Shown here in pieces: positions 54,310 through 62,634 of a stretch of 64,000 nt of DNA (positions are counted from its first letter, which is position 1; each line of letters starts with the position of its first letter). The DNA comes from Zhongshania antarctica. GTDB taxonomy: Bacteria; Pseudomonadota; Gammaproteobacteria; Pseudomonadales; Spongiibacteraceae. Below the pieces are notes generated by a model that made no database searches, was not told the origin of the DNA, and worked only from the letters and a program-made list of their open reading frames with translations. The stretch is taken from the NCBI RefSeq assembly GCF_014202945.1, contig NZ_JACHHW010000001.1, forward strand, positions 62,001-126,000, given 5' to 3'. Position numbers and translations under genes: made by a program.

Positions 54310-54822
54310 ATGTTGAAGTACTCTGTAATTCCCCTGCTCGCGCTCTGTTCTGCAGTAGCTCAAGCCGACCATCGCCATTACAGCCACAGCACTACCCGCC
54401 TCGCTTGGGTAACTCAGGTAAGCCCAATTTATGAGCGCATTAACTACTCAGTGCCTCGTGAACAATGCTGGCAAGAAAATGTCTCTTACGAACACCGCAG
54501 CAATACCGCGCCAATTCTTGGCGCGATCATAGGCGGCGCTTTAGGTAATGAGCTAGGTCATCACAAAAGTAATAAACGAGTAGGTACTGTGGTCGGCGCG
54601 GTGCTCGGTGCCAGTGTCGGCAGCGATATATCGCGACGACATCAGGGCCATCACTACGAAACGATTGACCGCTGCGAAATTCAAAACCACCACGAATGGC
54701 GAGAAGAAATAGTTGGCTACAATGTCAGCTACCGCTATCAAGGTGAGATTTATCACACCCGTTTACCCTATAATCCGGGCAAGCAGATTGAGATTGAAGT
54801 CAATGTTACTCCCCGTGGATAA
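54310..54822 (+). CDS. Glycine-zipper periplasmic/outer-membrane protein
   Basis: 170 residues. Signal peptide (ends VAQA), then a 17-kDa-antigen-type glycine zipper APILGAIIGGALGNELG and VGTVVGAVLGASVGSDI, and a C-terminal part rich in His and Tyr. GGGAG precedes ATG 54310. It is followed closely by the PepSY gene and the PhoPQ-like pair, all on the plus strand, so it may report envelope state or be controlled by that system. Confidence 0.88.
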   Translation: MLKYSVIPLLALCSAVAQADHRHYSHSTTRLAWVTQVSPIYERINYSVPREQCWQENVSYEHRSNTAPILGAIIGGALGNELGHHKSNKRVGTVVGAVLGASVGSDISRRHQGHHYETIDRCEIQNHHEWREEIVGYNVSYRYQGEIYHTRLPYNPGKQIEIEVNVTPRG

Positions 54823-54843
54823 GGGCTAATGCCCGGGAATGTT

Positions 54844-55146
54844 ATGAGCAGATTGAAGTGGTGCAATATTTTAGTATTTGTCAGTGCTGCCGCGCTGACC
54901 GCCACCGCCAACAGTGACCCGCTGCGGGGCGCCAGCGGCGGTCGTTTCGGATTACCTGAGCGACCTCAACTTGAACAGCGGCTAGACGGCTCCCGAGTTC
55001 GCGACGCAATGACCGCCAACGAGGCAATCAACATTGCAGAGCAGCGCTACGGCGGGCGAGCAGTTGGCGCAAAAAAAGTCGGTTCAGCTTATCGAGTCCG
55101 AATTCTACAAGACAATGGCAAAATCAAGAACGTCACGATTGATTGA
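54844..55146 (+). CDS. PepSY-domain periplasmic protein
   Basis: About 100 residues. Signal peptide (ends ATAN), then a short PepSY-like domain: MTANEAINIAEQRYGGRAVGAKKVGSAYRVRILQDNGKIKNVTID. Small PepSY proteins often precede PhoPQ-type pairs, as here (response regulator starts 19 bases on). ATG 54844 is preferred over ATG-like upstream starts because of spacing from CGGGA. Confidence 0.86.
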   Translation: MSRLKWCNILVFVSAAALTATANSDPLRGASGGRFGLPERPQLEQRLDGSRVRDAMTANEAINIAEQRYGGRAVGAKKVGSAYRVRILQDNGKIKNVTID

Positions 55147-55165
55147 GCCCTGACGAGAACTAACT

Positions 55166-55849
55166 ATGCGCATACTACTTGTAGAAGATGAACAGCTACT
55201 ATTGGATCAGCTCCGCCGCCAGTTTGAACTGGCTGGCTATGCCTGCGATTGTGCCAGCGATGGCAGCGAAGGCTTGTTTTTAGGGCAAGAAAACCCCTAC
55301 GATCTCGCGGTAGTAGACCTTGGCCTGCCAAAGCTTGACGGAATTAGCATCATAAAACAGTGGCGCAGCGAAGGCCGAAAATTCCCAGTTCTCATATTAA
55401 CCGCCCGTGATCGCTGGCAAGACAAAGTCGAAGGCCTTGAATCGGGGGCCGATGACTATGTTGCCAAGCCCTTTCAAATAGAAGAGGTCATGGCAAGAGC
55501 CAACGCCCTTATTCGACGCTCCGCCGGCTTCGCAAGCCCGAAAATGGAATTTGGCTGTATTACGATCGACACGGGAGCCAAGCGCGCTTTGTTGAATAAG
55601 CAAGCACTGGAATTAACAGCTTATGAATACAATGCCTTGGAATATATGGCCATGCGCAGCGGACAGGTGGTCTCCAAAACCGACTTAACCGAACACCTTT
55701 ACGATCAGGACTTTGACCGCGACAGCAATGTAATTGAAGTATTTATTGCTCGCCTGCGTAAAAAAATCGACCCAGACAATACCTTAAAGCCAATCTCGAC
55801 GCTCCGTGGCCGAGGCTACCGCTTTGAGCTTGGCGAAACCCAACACTAA
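55166..55849 (+). CDS. PhoP/QseB-like OmpR-family response regulator
   Basis: 227 residues. Receiver (ILLVEDEQLLLDQLRRQFELAGY; phospho-Asp in LAVVDLGLPKLDG; Lys in YVAKPF) and OmpR winged helix (LELTAYEYNALEYMAMRSGQVVSK; VIEVFIARLRKKI; ISTLRGRGYRFEL). Cotranscribed with the kinase two bases on. Sequence resembles PhoP more than QseB, but the exact name is not certain. Confidence 0.93.
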   Translation: MRILLVEDEQLLLDQLRRQFELAGYACDCASDGSEGLFLGQENPYDLAVVDLGLPKLDGISIIKQWRSEGRKFPVLILTARDRWQDKVEGLESGADDYVAKPFQIEEVMARANALIRRSAGFASPKMEFGCITIDTGAKRALLNKQALELTAYEYNALEYMAMRSGQVVSKTDLTEHLYDQDFDRDSNVIEVFIARLRKKIDPDNTLKPISTLRGRGYRFELGETQH

Positions 55850-55851
55850 AC

Positions 55852-57186
55852 ATGCTGCGCATCCGCCCCAGCTCAATTACACGCCGTTTGATCATTGCCA
55901 GCCTCACCCTGATGCCGATACTGCTAGGGGTAACCGGTGTCGCGATAGACCGCGCCCACACCAACAGCTTAATGAGCGCGGAGCAGGAGCAACTACGCCT
56001 ACAATTTTTTGGTTTACTTGGCGCTCTAGAATGGCAAGACGACGAATTTGAAATGGGCGACCGACTTAAGGAACCCCGTTTTTGGCAATTTCGCTCAGGC
56101 CTTTACGCAGAAATTCGACGACGCGATAACTCAATAGTTTGGCGCTCAGTATCAAGTGACACGCTGAATCTGCCAGCACCGCAAAATATGCCACGTTCGG
56201 GTCAGGAACTTTTTGGCGAAGCGAAAATAAACCAAGAATCTTATTTTACATTTCACTACCACGCTATTTGGGAAACCGACAATGAAAATGAGGTACCACT
56301 GCTATTTTCCCTTTACTCTCAGCAAAGCACACTGCTCAACGAACTAAATAATTTTCGTAGCCAGATTAGCCTATGGCTAGGACTCGTATTAATCATCTCG
56401 TCGGTCGTTAGCGCTGTTATTCTGTATTGGGGGCTACGCCCACTTCGACAACTTGCCAAAGACCTCCTCCGCCTGGAGCAAGGTGATACTGTTCAGCTCA
56501 GCGACAACTATCCAAGGGAGCTGCAAGGCATTACTCACAACCTTAATCAGCTACTCAATAAAGAGAAAAAACAGAGAGAGCGTTATCGCAACACCCTCGC
56601 GGATCTAGCACACAGCCTAAAAACGCCATTAGCCGTGCTTAAATCCGGCAGTAGTGACAATAATGCTGTGAATGAACAAATTACCCGCATGGATAATATA
56701 ATTAACTACCAGCTTAAGCGCGCAGTAAGCAGTGGCAAACAAAAATTGAGCAGTAAAACCCGTATCCAGGCATTAATAAATCGTCTTAATCAATCCCTTG
56801 AAAAAGTCTATCGCGACAAATCATTACAATTTCAGAATTTACTAAAACTCGATTTAACACTGGCCATTGATGAGCAAGATGCCATGGAATTATTTGGCAA
56901 CCTTTTGGACAATGCCTGCAAGGCCTGCCAACACAAGATCGTAATTAGCGCCGCTGAAACACCTCTGCTATGCCATATATACATAGACGATGACGGCCTT
57001 GGCATGAGCGAACTGCAGCGCGAAACATTAATACAAAGAGGACTGCGCGGGGATCAATACGGACAAGGACACGGCCTAGGCCTTGCTATTGTTAGAGACA
57101 TCATCGATAGCTATGAAGGCGAACTGAGCTTTGAGCAATCTACACTCGGCGGTTTGCAAACTAAGATCACCTTAGCAAAATCATAG
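55852..57186 (+). CDS. PhoQ-like sensor histidine kinase
   Basis: 444 residues. TM1 (LIIASLTLMPILLGVTGVAI), a periplasmic domain (about 40-165) with acidic patches, TM2 (LWLGLVLIISSVVSAVILYW), HAMP, H-box LADLAHSLKTPLAVLKSG (PhoQ-type HxLKTPL), and ATPase boxes (DDDGLGMS; GQGHGLGLAIVRDI). Probably senses divalent cations or envelope signals. A terminator follows. Confidence 0.93.
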   Translation: MLRIRPSSITRRLIIASLTLMPILLGVTGVAIDRAHTNSLMSAEQEQLRLQFFGLLGALEWQDDEFEMGDRLKEPRFWQFRSGLYAEIRRRDNSIVWRSVSSDTLNLPAPQNMPRSGQELFGEAKINQESYFTFHYHAIWETDNENEVPLLFSLYSQQSTLLNELNNFRSQISLWLGLVLIISSVVSAVILYWGLRPLRQLAKDLLRLEQGDTVQLSDNYPRELQGITHNLNQLLNKEKKQRERYRNTLADLAHSLKTPLAVLKSGSSDNNAVNEQITRMDNIINYQLKRAVSSGKQKLSSKTRIQALINRLNQSLEKVYRDKSLQFQNLLKLDLTLAIDEQDAMELFGNLLDNACKACQHKIVISAAETPLLCHIYIDDDGLGMSELQRETLIQRGLRGDQYGQGHGLGLAIVRDIIDSYEGELSFEQSTLGGLQTKITLAKS

Positions 57187-57203
57187 GCGTTTACCACAAA
57201 CCA

Positions 57204-57237
57204 AAAGGGCCGCTTATTACAAGCGGCCCTTTAATCT
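57204..57237. terminator. Bidirectional rho-independent terminator
   Basis: AAAGGGCCGCTT, loop ATTAC, AAGCGGCCCTTT then TAATCTT. A 12-bp stem serving the kinase gene (+) and the repeat-protein gene (-), which converge here; the A-run preceding the stem gives a U-tract on the minus strand. Confidence 0.9.
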
Positions 57238-57279
57238 TACGCAATCACCTTAATTAACGGGTGACTATGACTGAGCCCC

Positions 57280-57786
57280 TTAGATAGGCAGCAGTGCAAG
57301 TGGGTCTACTGGCAGGCCAGGCAAACCTGGCAAGCTAGGAACGCCAGGCAATCCACCACCAAGCAATGCCAGTGGGTCTACTGGTAAACCAGGAAGACCG
57401 GGTAGGCTTGGCAAGCCACCGCCCAATAATGACAGTGGATCTACTGGTAGGCCTGAAAGACCGGGCAGGCTTGGCAAACCGCCACCCAATAGCGACAGAG
57501 GATCTACTGGCAAACCAGGAAGACCAGGCAGGCTTGGCAAACCGCCACCCAATAGTGACAGAGGATCTACTGGTAGACCAGGAACACTAGGTAGGCTTGG
57601 CAAACCGCCACCGACCAGTGACAGCGGATCTACTGGCAGACCGGGAAGCGCTGGCAAGCCGCCTAATTGCGCGTCAACTGAGCTCAAAATATCAATCACT
57701 GGCGCGAGTGGGCCAGCAAGGCCAAGGCTGCTACCAGACACCAATGTCACAGCAATCGCTAATTTTTTGAATTTTGTGATTTCCAT
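57280..57786 (-). CDS. Secreted 21-residue repeat protein (GLPVDPLSLLGGG type)
   Basis: 168 residues. A signal peptide (ends GLA), then AGPLAPVIDILSSVDAQLGGLPALP, then five 21-to-24-residue units built on GLPVDPLSLLGGGLPSLP, rich in Gly, Pro and Leu. It shares its signal region (AGPxAPVxD) and unit style with the larger protein at 61081-62298, so the two are paralogues. ATG 57786 has AGGGGAA upstream. A CRP-like site lies 128 bases upstream. A surface or matrix role is an inference; no known domain is visible. Confidence 0.88.
   Translation of the reverse strand: MEITKFKKLAIAVTLVSGSSLGLAGPLAPVIDILSSVDAQLGGLPALPGLPVDPLSLVGGGLPSLPSVPGLPVDPLSLLGGGLPSLPGLPGLPVDPLSLLGGGLPSLPGLSGLPVDPLSLLGGGLPSLPGLPGLPVDPLALLGGGLPGVPSLPGLPGLPVDPLALLPI
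57292..57645 (-). repeat. In-frame tandem repeat, about 63 bases per unit
   Basis: Five copies of a 63-to-72-base unit encoding GLPVDPLSLLGGG and variants. The nucleotide match between neighbouring units is high (for example GGATCTACTGG recurs in phase), which suggests recent duplication. Confidence 0.9.
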
Positions 57787-57913
57787 AATTTCCCCTAAAA
57801 ATAAACAGTTAAGCAAAAATACTTATTATTCAAGCGGCGCTATTTCACTTATTACTAAAAGTTAATAGGCCGCGACCGCACATTGATATTACGTATTAAC
57901 ACCTATACCCAGG

Positions 57914-57929
57914 CGTGACTTAGATCACA
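57914..57929. promoter_or_regulatory. CRP/Vfr-like site upstream of the small repeat gene
   Basis: CGTGACTTAGATCACA, one mismatch from TGTGA-N6-TCACA, 128 bases before the ATG of the repeat protein. Confidence 0.5.
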
Positions 57930-58077
57930 AAAAATGCGGGAGAAAATCAAATAACAGCGCCCTACGACACGGAGCTTTTGGACTGCGCACTATTGGTATG
58001 CGTATATTAAAATTGAAGCTCCACTGCTGAAGTTTATCGACGTGAAGTACTTAAAGGGAGATATGTCAGAAGAAAGA

Positions 58078-58097
58078 CATCTCAGCGGTTTGAGATG
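58078..58097 (-). terminator. Weak terminator after the TpsB-like gene
   Basis: CATCTCA pairs with TGAGATG; on the minus strand TCTTTCTTC follows. A weak U-tract, so uncertain. Confidence 0.4.
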
Positions 58098-58109
58098 CCC
58101 TTGTCGCAA

Positions 58110-59843
58110 TTAAAAATTCAGTTTTAACCGCCAGAAAAAGTCCACTTCCAATGCCGACAGGGATTTTTTGTCTAGATTGTCGTCGTACATTGGTGTCGCA
58201 GCGATCAACTCGGTTTCAAAGGTCTTGCCAAGTTCAAGCTTCACACTAAACCCGGCATCCGCAATCGCGCGAACATCGCCTGCGCTACCGGCAGCATCCT
58301 CGTACCAGGCTTGCCCGTACTCCACAAAAACGACAGGCGTAAAATTCAGCCCTGCAAAGGGAAGCCCATTACTCTCTAGCGCAAGCTTTGTGTACAAGCC
58401 CGAATCACCGACCAACACACCCGGCAAATAGGCACTGAGGCCACTACCACCACCCAAAAAGAACTGCTGTTGCAGGGGTAACTGCTTTTTATCAGAATAT
58501 TGACTAATAAAATCCCACTTTACGCTGACCCAGTCGGCAACGGCCATCTTCAAGCCACCACGGGGCTTAAAAATAAGGAACTCGCCGGTTCGGCGACCCG
58601 TGGCGACAACCCCCTCCCTACTGTCCGTTCCCAGTGTTCCTGCGTCGGCCTCTAATCCCGCTTCAAGCAAACCCTGCGCAGTTAATTGGGTACCAAAGCC
58701 GAACAAGCGCATCACCTTGGTGTACTTCACGCCCAACTCTAAGCTTGTGTGGGGTTCATCTAGAGCCAAACCGTAATCCTTCACCTCGATATAGCTATCA
58801 ATTTTCTCTATGCGCTGTGATGTCGTCAGACGCTGAAAACTGTCGCTGGAGATTACCTGCTCGCCACTGAACGCAATCGATTTGGTTTCAGAATATAAAT
58901 TAAGGGTTGTATTTGTTCCGTCCGGTGACGGAAAAAGCGGCGTACCACTACCAAGCCCGTTTAAATCCAAGCCCAGCAGCGCCTCACTGACATCGCAAAT
59001 TAGCGCTAAGGTACATAGCCCCGTCGAGTTTCCGCCAGCATCTCCACCCACATCACCCGTCAAAGAAACATCCGCATCTCTCGCGTACTCGATATACCGC
59101 GCCTCTAAACCATAGAGGCCGAAACTGCTCGGGTAGTTCAAGCGAAAGGTATAGCCGTCGTAATAGTCGCCGCCATTCACTTCGCCCAATTCAGTTAGCG
59201 CACGATCATACGCAAATGAGGCCTCAACACCCGATTTAAAGTCATGTTTGAGACTGACATTGCCAAAGTAGCGGCCAAGAAACCGATTACCAAAATTATT
59301 CACGCTAAAATCAAGATCAGTGCTGTCATAATCGGCTTTGGGCTTTTCGGTGAACACGAGGGTGTAGGCTTCCGGATCCCCCCCCACCTGGTAACTAACG
59401 GCGTAATCCAAACCAGCGCGATCACTCTTCAAATTTGCCAGCACCTGTTTACTGCCAAACTCCGATTTTTGCAGATCTTTGTCGCCTATCAACGTCGAAA
59501 AATACGGGTATATATTATCTGGCGCCTTCACCGCCGCTAAATTCCCGTTAATAACATGAGCAAAAATCGTGTTTTCGCGTTGCGCAAAGTAGATCGTCAC
59601 CAATAAATGGCCCAATTGGTAATAAGCTTGATTTAGTGCACTCACCGCCTGCGCGGGCGACTGCGCGGCAGCCATAATCATGTTTAGCTGTTCACGACTT
59701 AGGTAGCGATTACCGGAAATTTTTAAAGTGTAATCGCCAATATTCACATCGACGATATTGTCAGAATGCAGGGCCGCGTATTGTTCTATACGTTCCGCTG
59801 TAGAAGCCTGCGGTGGTATTACTGGCGGTAAATCAATAGCCAT
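58110..59843 (-). CDS. TpsB-like (ShlB/FhaC family) outer-membrane barrel without a signal peptide
   Basis: 577 residues. POTRA-like region (about 40-175: NIVDVNIGDYTLKISGNRYLS... LGHLLVTIYFAQREN), then a barrel ending FFWRLKLNF with a terminal Phe. The position of the family VRGY/F motif reads GGGSGLSAYLPGVLVGDSG, so VRG is changed. It begins MAIDLPPVIPPQASTAERI, which looks like the mature start of a TpsB protein; no signal peptide is present, although GGAGA precedes the ATG well, and only 26 bases separate it from the OmpA-family gene, so an upstream signal sequence does not fit. Confidence 0.8.
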   Translation of the reverse strand: MAIDLPPVIPPQASTAERIEQYAALHSDNIVDVNIGDYTLKISGNRYLSREQLNMIMAAAQSPAQAVSALNQAYYQLGHLLVTIYFAQRENTIFAHVINGNLAAVKAPDNIYPYFSTLIGDKDLQKSEFGSKQVLANLKSDRAGLDYAVSYQVGGDPEAYTLVFTEKPKADYDSTDLDFSVNNFGNRFLGRYFGNVSLKHDFKSGVEASFAYDRALTELGEVNGGDYYDGYTFRLNYPSSFGLYGLEARYIEYARDADVSLTGDVGGDAGGNSTGLCTLALICDVSEALLGLDLNGLGSGTPLFPSPDGTNTTLNLYSETKSIAFSGEQVISSDSFQRLTTSQRIEKIDSYIEVKDYGLALDEPHTSLELGVKYTKVMRLFGFGTQLTAQGLLEAGLEADAGTLGTDSREGVVATGRRTGEFLIFKPRGGLKMAVADWVSVKWDFISQYSDKKQLPLQQQFFLGGGSGLSAYLPGVLVGDSGLYTKLALESNGLPFAGLNFTPVVFVEYGQAWYEDAAGSAGDVRAIADAGFSVKLELGKTFETELIAATPMYDDNLDKKSLSALEVDFFWRLKLNF

Positions 59844-59869
59844 AATGTCTCCATTCTTTGTTTTTTAAC

Positions 59870-60847
59870 TCAGTACTGAGCTTTATTCTTTATCACAACG
59901 AGCTCTACTCGCCGGTTCCGCGCTCGGGCAGCGGCCAACGCCTGCCCCTCGAGTCCATCAACACTTATTAGCGGACGACTTTCGCCATATCCTGTAACAA
60001 CAAGCATCTCTGCGGGCACACCCTCCGCAAGAAAATAGCTTTTAACGGCATACGCCCGACGCTCAGACAAGCGTTGGTTATAGCGCTCACTTCCCAGATC
60101 ATCAGTATGACCAGAAATTTCAAATTTACGCTTAGGATTTTCTTTTAGAATTCTTGCTGCCTGACGGAGTGTCGCTACAGAAGAGGTTGTTAGCAAGGCG
60201 GTGTCCACGGCAAATGTTACGCCGCGCAGCTCCAGCGGTGCAGCTGGATCAAGGTGACAACCCGATGGCAATACCATTACATTAGCGGGCGAATTTAGGC
60301 ACCGGTCCTGGCTATCGCAAACACTGTCATTATCTTTATCAATGCAGCGATACGCACCACCTTTAGAGACACCACCTAAAGAATCACCTTTTGAAGTTGG
60401 CACTTTGTCTTTACTATTATCAAAACTGCTCCCCGAGCCATCGCTGGCACCCGGTAGCTCAATGGTTAAAACCGTGGGATCAACATTTCCGCCACTGGCG
60501 GTATCCTGTAAAAACTCAAGGACAGCGCCCTGAGAGTCACCTATACCTAATAAGGGAGCTAAGGCTCCACCTACTGGTTCGTCGGCAACCGGAGCGCCCA
60601 GTAGCAATATATCTTGACCGCTAATACTCACACCAAGAAGCGTGCTGTCGCCGAGCACCTCGACACCCAATAAATTATCAAAGCCGTCGACCCCACCGCT
60701 CAGCAAATCCACATCCGACAAGGCGCCAGTCACAGGCGCGGTAAGCGAGCTTCCTAATAATTCAACGTTAACGAGTTGCGCACGCAAAAACGGCGACATT
60801 GCGACAACGCTAATCATCAATAAAAGTAACCGCGCTAATCGAGCCAA
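59870..60847 (-). CDS. OmpA-family protein with thrombospondin type 3-like motif
   Basis: 325 residues. A signal peptide (ends FLRA), a Gly/Leu/Val-rich low-complexity region to about residue 165, an acidic calcium-type motif CIDKDNDSVCDSQDRCLNSP near 168, then an OmpA C-terminal peptidoglycan-binding domain (KFEISGHTDDLGSERYNQRLSERRAYAVKSYF; GYGESRP; ARNRRVELVVI). It should tether the envelope. The start is probably TTG 60847, with GGAG ten bases upstream; no ATG precedes the signal sequence. Operon with the TpsB-like gene. Confidence 0.88.
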   Translation of the reverse strand: MARLARLLLLMISVVAMSPFLRAQLVNVELLGSSLTAPVTGALSDVDLLSGGVDGFDNLLGVEVLGDSTLLGVSISGQDILLLGAPVADEPVGGALAPLLGIGDSQGAVLEFLQDTASGGNVDPTVLTIELPGASDGSGSSFDNSKDKVPTSKGDSLGGVSKGGAYRCIDKDNDSVCDSQDRCLNSPANVMVLPSGCHLDPAAPLELRGVTFAVDTALLTTSSVATLRQAARILKENPKRKFEISGHTDDLGSERYNQRLSERRAYAVKSYFLAEGVPAEMLVVTGYGESRPLISVDGLEGQALAAARARNRRVELVVIKNKAQY

Positions 60848-60980
60848 AAGAGGGATTCACTCCGCATTAAAAGCAAATAAGGCACTATAAAACCACGCTG
60901 AGCACTGCATCCGCATCACTCATGACAAGTTATTCACAGTATATCTGTAGTGTGGCATAACATCACTGCTTTACCAAACA

Positions 60981-61015
60981 GCAAAAAGCCAGCCCCTAAC
61001 AGAAAAGACTGGCTT
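60981..61015 (-). terminator. Terminator after the large repeat gene
   Basis: On the minus strand AAGCCAG, a 16-base loop, CTGGCTT, then TTTGC. It sits 66 bases after the large repeat-protein stop. Confidence 0.7.
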
Positions 61016-61080
61016 AAAACACACTATTTTCAGTCAACCAAAGTTCCAACAACACCCTATAAATTTAGGGTTTCACGCTA

Positions 61081-62298
61081 TTAAAGTGGGCTATCGCCAC
61101 CGGACAAGGCCATTAAATTGGTTTGCAAATTGGCCACGGTGGTTTCAATGGTTGGCAGAATTGCTTCTATACTCGCTTGGGCTGCTGCTGGATCGGTCGC
61201 CAATACATCAACAACATCCGTTACTGTATCAAACAAGCCATCGCTGCCACTGATATCGTCAGCCAGTTGATCAATGGTAAACGTCACTTGCGTTACATAG
61301 CCCGCGAGAGGATTGGCGCCCCCACCACCAGCCAGTGAGGCGAGATCAACAGGGAGTGCATCTAAGCCCGGAAGACCGCCATTAGCCAAAGACGCAGGAT
61401 CAATCGGCAAGGCATCTAAACCTGGCAAGCCACCATCGGCCAAGACAGACGGATCAATTGGCAATGCATCCAAACTCGGAGCACCACCGCCATCGCCGCC
61501 AGCCAAAGACGCGAGGTCAATCGGCAGTGCGTCTAAACCGGGTAAACCACCATCGGCTAAACTAGTAGGGTCAATTGGCAATGCATCCAAACCCGGCGCA
61601 CCGCCGCCACCACCGCCAGCCAAAGACGCGGGGTCAATCGGTAGCGCATCTAAACCGGGCAAATTACCATCTGCTAAAGCAGCGGGGTCAAAAGGCAGTG
61701 AAGAGTCACCACCGGCACCGCTCAACGCCATTAAATTTGCCTGTAAATCAGTAAGCGCCGTCACCAATGTCGCTGGCACCACTTGAATGCTCTCTGGCAG
61801 CATTGCCGGATCAAGGACCAAGGTATCAACAACATCCGTCACCGCATCGACTGTGCTGTCATCACTTCCGAGATCGACCGCCAGTTCATCTGCAGCGAAA
61901 GTTAGCTGGGTTACATAGCCCGCCAGAGGATTAGCGCCGCCACCCCCACCGCCGCCCAGGGAAGCTGGATCGATAGGCAGTGCATCTAAACTCGGCAAGC
62001 CGCCACCTGGCAAAGATGCTGGGTCAACGGGCAGCGCATCCAAACCAGGTAAGCCGCCGCCAGCAAGCGCCGCGGGATCAACGGGTAGCGCGTCTAAACC
62101 GGGTAAACCACCAGCGGACAAAGTTTCTAACTGTGCATCCAAACTGCTAAGTTGATCCGTCAGCATAGACAAGGGCGTTCCCGCTAAGGCGCCAGCTATC
62201 GGGTCAACTACCGGCGCTATCGGCCCCGCAAGCGAAACAGATGTCATTGATGCTATTGCTGCTGCTAATGCTAATTTTTTCATTGATGGTGTTTTCAT
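61081..62298 (-). CDS. Large secreted repeat protein (GLDALPIDPASLAGGG type)
   Basis: 405 residues. Signal peptide (MKKLALAAAIASMTSVSLA after a few leading residues), AGPIAPVVDPIAGALAG, then blocks of 17-to-21-residue units such as GLPGLDALPIDPASLAGGG (three near the N-terminus, about six in the second half). Between and after them are two copies of a non-repetitive module of about 80 residues (NPLAGYVTQLTFAADELA... LQANLMALSG; and its second copy near the C-terminus). It is a paralogue of the 57280-57786 protein. ATG 62298 has GGTAGG upstream. Confidence 0.86.
   Translation of the reverse strand: MKTPSMKKLALAAAIASMTSVSLAGPIAPVVDPIAGALAGTPLSMLTDQLSSLDAQLETLSAGGLPGLDALPVDPAALAGGGLPGLDALPVDPASLPGGGLPSLDALPIDPASLGGGGGGGANPLAGYVTQLTFAADELAVDLGSDDSTVDAVTDVVDTLVLDPAMLPESIQVVPATLVTALTDLQANLMALSGAGGDSSLPFDPAALADGNLPGLDALPIDPASLAGGGGGGAPGLDALPIDPTSLADGGLPGLDALPIDLASLAGGDGGGAPSLDALPIDPSVLADGGLPGLDALPIDPASLANGGLPGLDALPVDLASLAGGGGANPLAGYVTQVTFTIDQLADDISGSDGLFDTVTDVVDVLATDPAAAQASIEAILPTIETTVANLQTNLMALSGGDSPL
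61320..62112 (-). repeat. Repeat blocks in the large secreted protein
   Basis: In-frame units encoding GLDALPIDPASL and variants, in two blocks separated by a non-repetitive module. Poly-Gly tracts of four to seven residues sit at unit ends. Confidence 0.85.
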
Positions 62299-62634
62299 GA
62301 TACCTACCCCGGATAATGTCCATATTTTATTTTGCCAATGCCACGTCATAACATATGACCGCAGCCCAAAATGGCCATGCTGTAAACCATAGTACGTGAA
62401 AGTACAGATTGACTTTAGTGATTCACGTCACAGAGTTAACAGACTAACAGACAAACAGACAAACTTATAGGCACTAAAATTGAATAAAATCAGAAGAAAT
62501 GCCGTCACATATGACGATAAGACAGCATCTGCAAACTCAAGTTCACATATAATTATTATGAGTATTAGAGCTTATATAGCAGTCCCAAAGACCTTGTACG
62601 GAACTGCTGCATTTAACGAAGTGTAATAAATTTT
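62299..62634. other. Intergenic region upstream of the large repeat gene
   Basis: About 336 bases. Holds a CRP-like site (62417), two GTCA...TGAC inverted repeats with other spacings (62345-62359 and 62513-62526) and a short run of ACAGAC/AAACAGAC repeats near 62450. No gene seen. Confidence 0.6.
62417..62432. promoter_or_regulatory. CRP/Vfr-like site upstream of the large repeat gene
   Basis: AGTGATTCACGTCACA, one mismatch from TGTGA-N6-TCACA, 119 bases before the ATG. Compare the matching site before the small repeat gene. Confidence 0.5.

Larger units (their letters stand above)
57787..58109. other. Intergenic region between repeat gene and TpsB-like gene
   Basis: About 320 bases. Contains the CRP-like site at 57914 and a hairpin near 58078 that could end the TpsB-like transcript. 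No gene seen. Confidence 0.6.

Noticed and set aside
57292-57645. CRISPR-like array
   Set aside because: The units are in-frame coding repeats without unique spacers and lie inside a gene with a signal peptide.
61313-61786. 157-codon open frame on the plus strand
   Set aside because: It is the antisense of the repeat-protein gene and stays open only because of the repeat composition.
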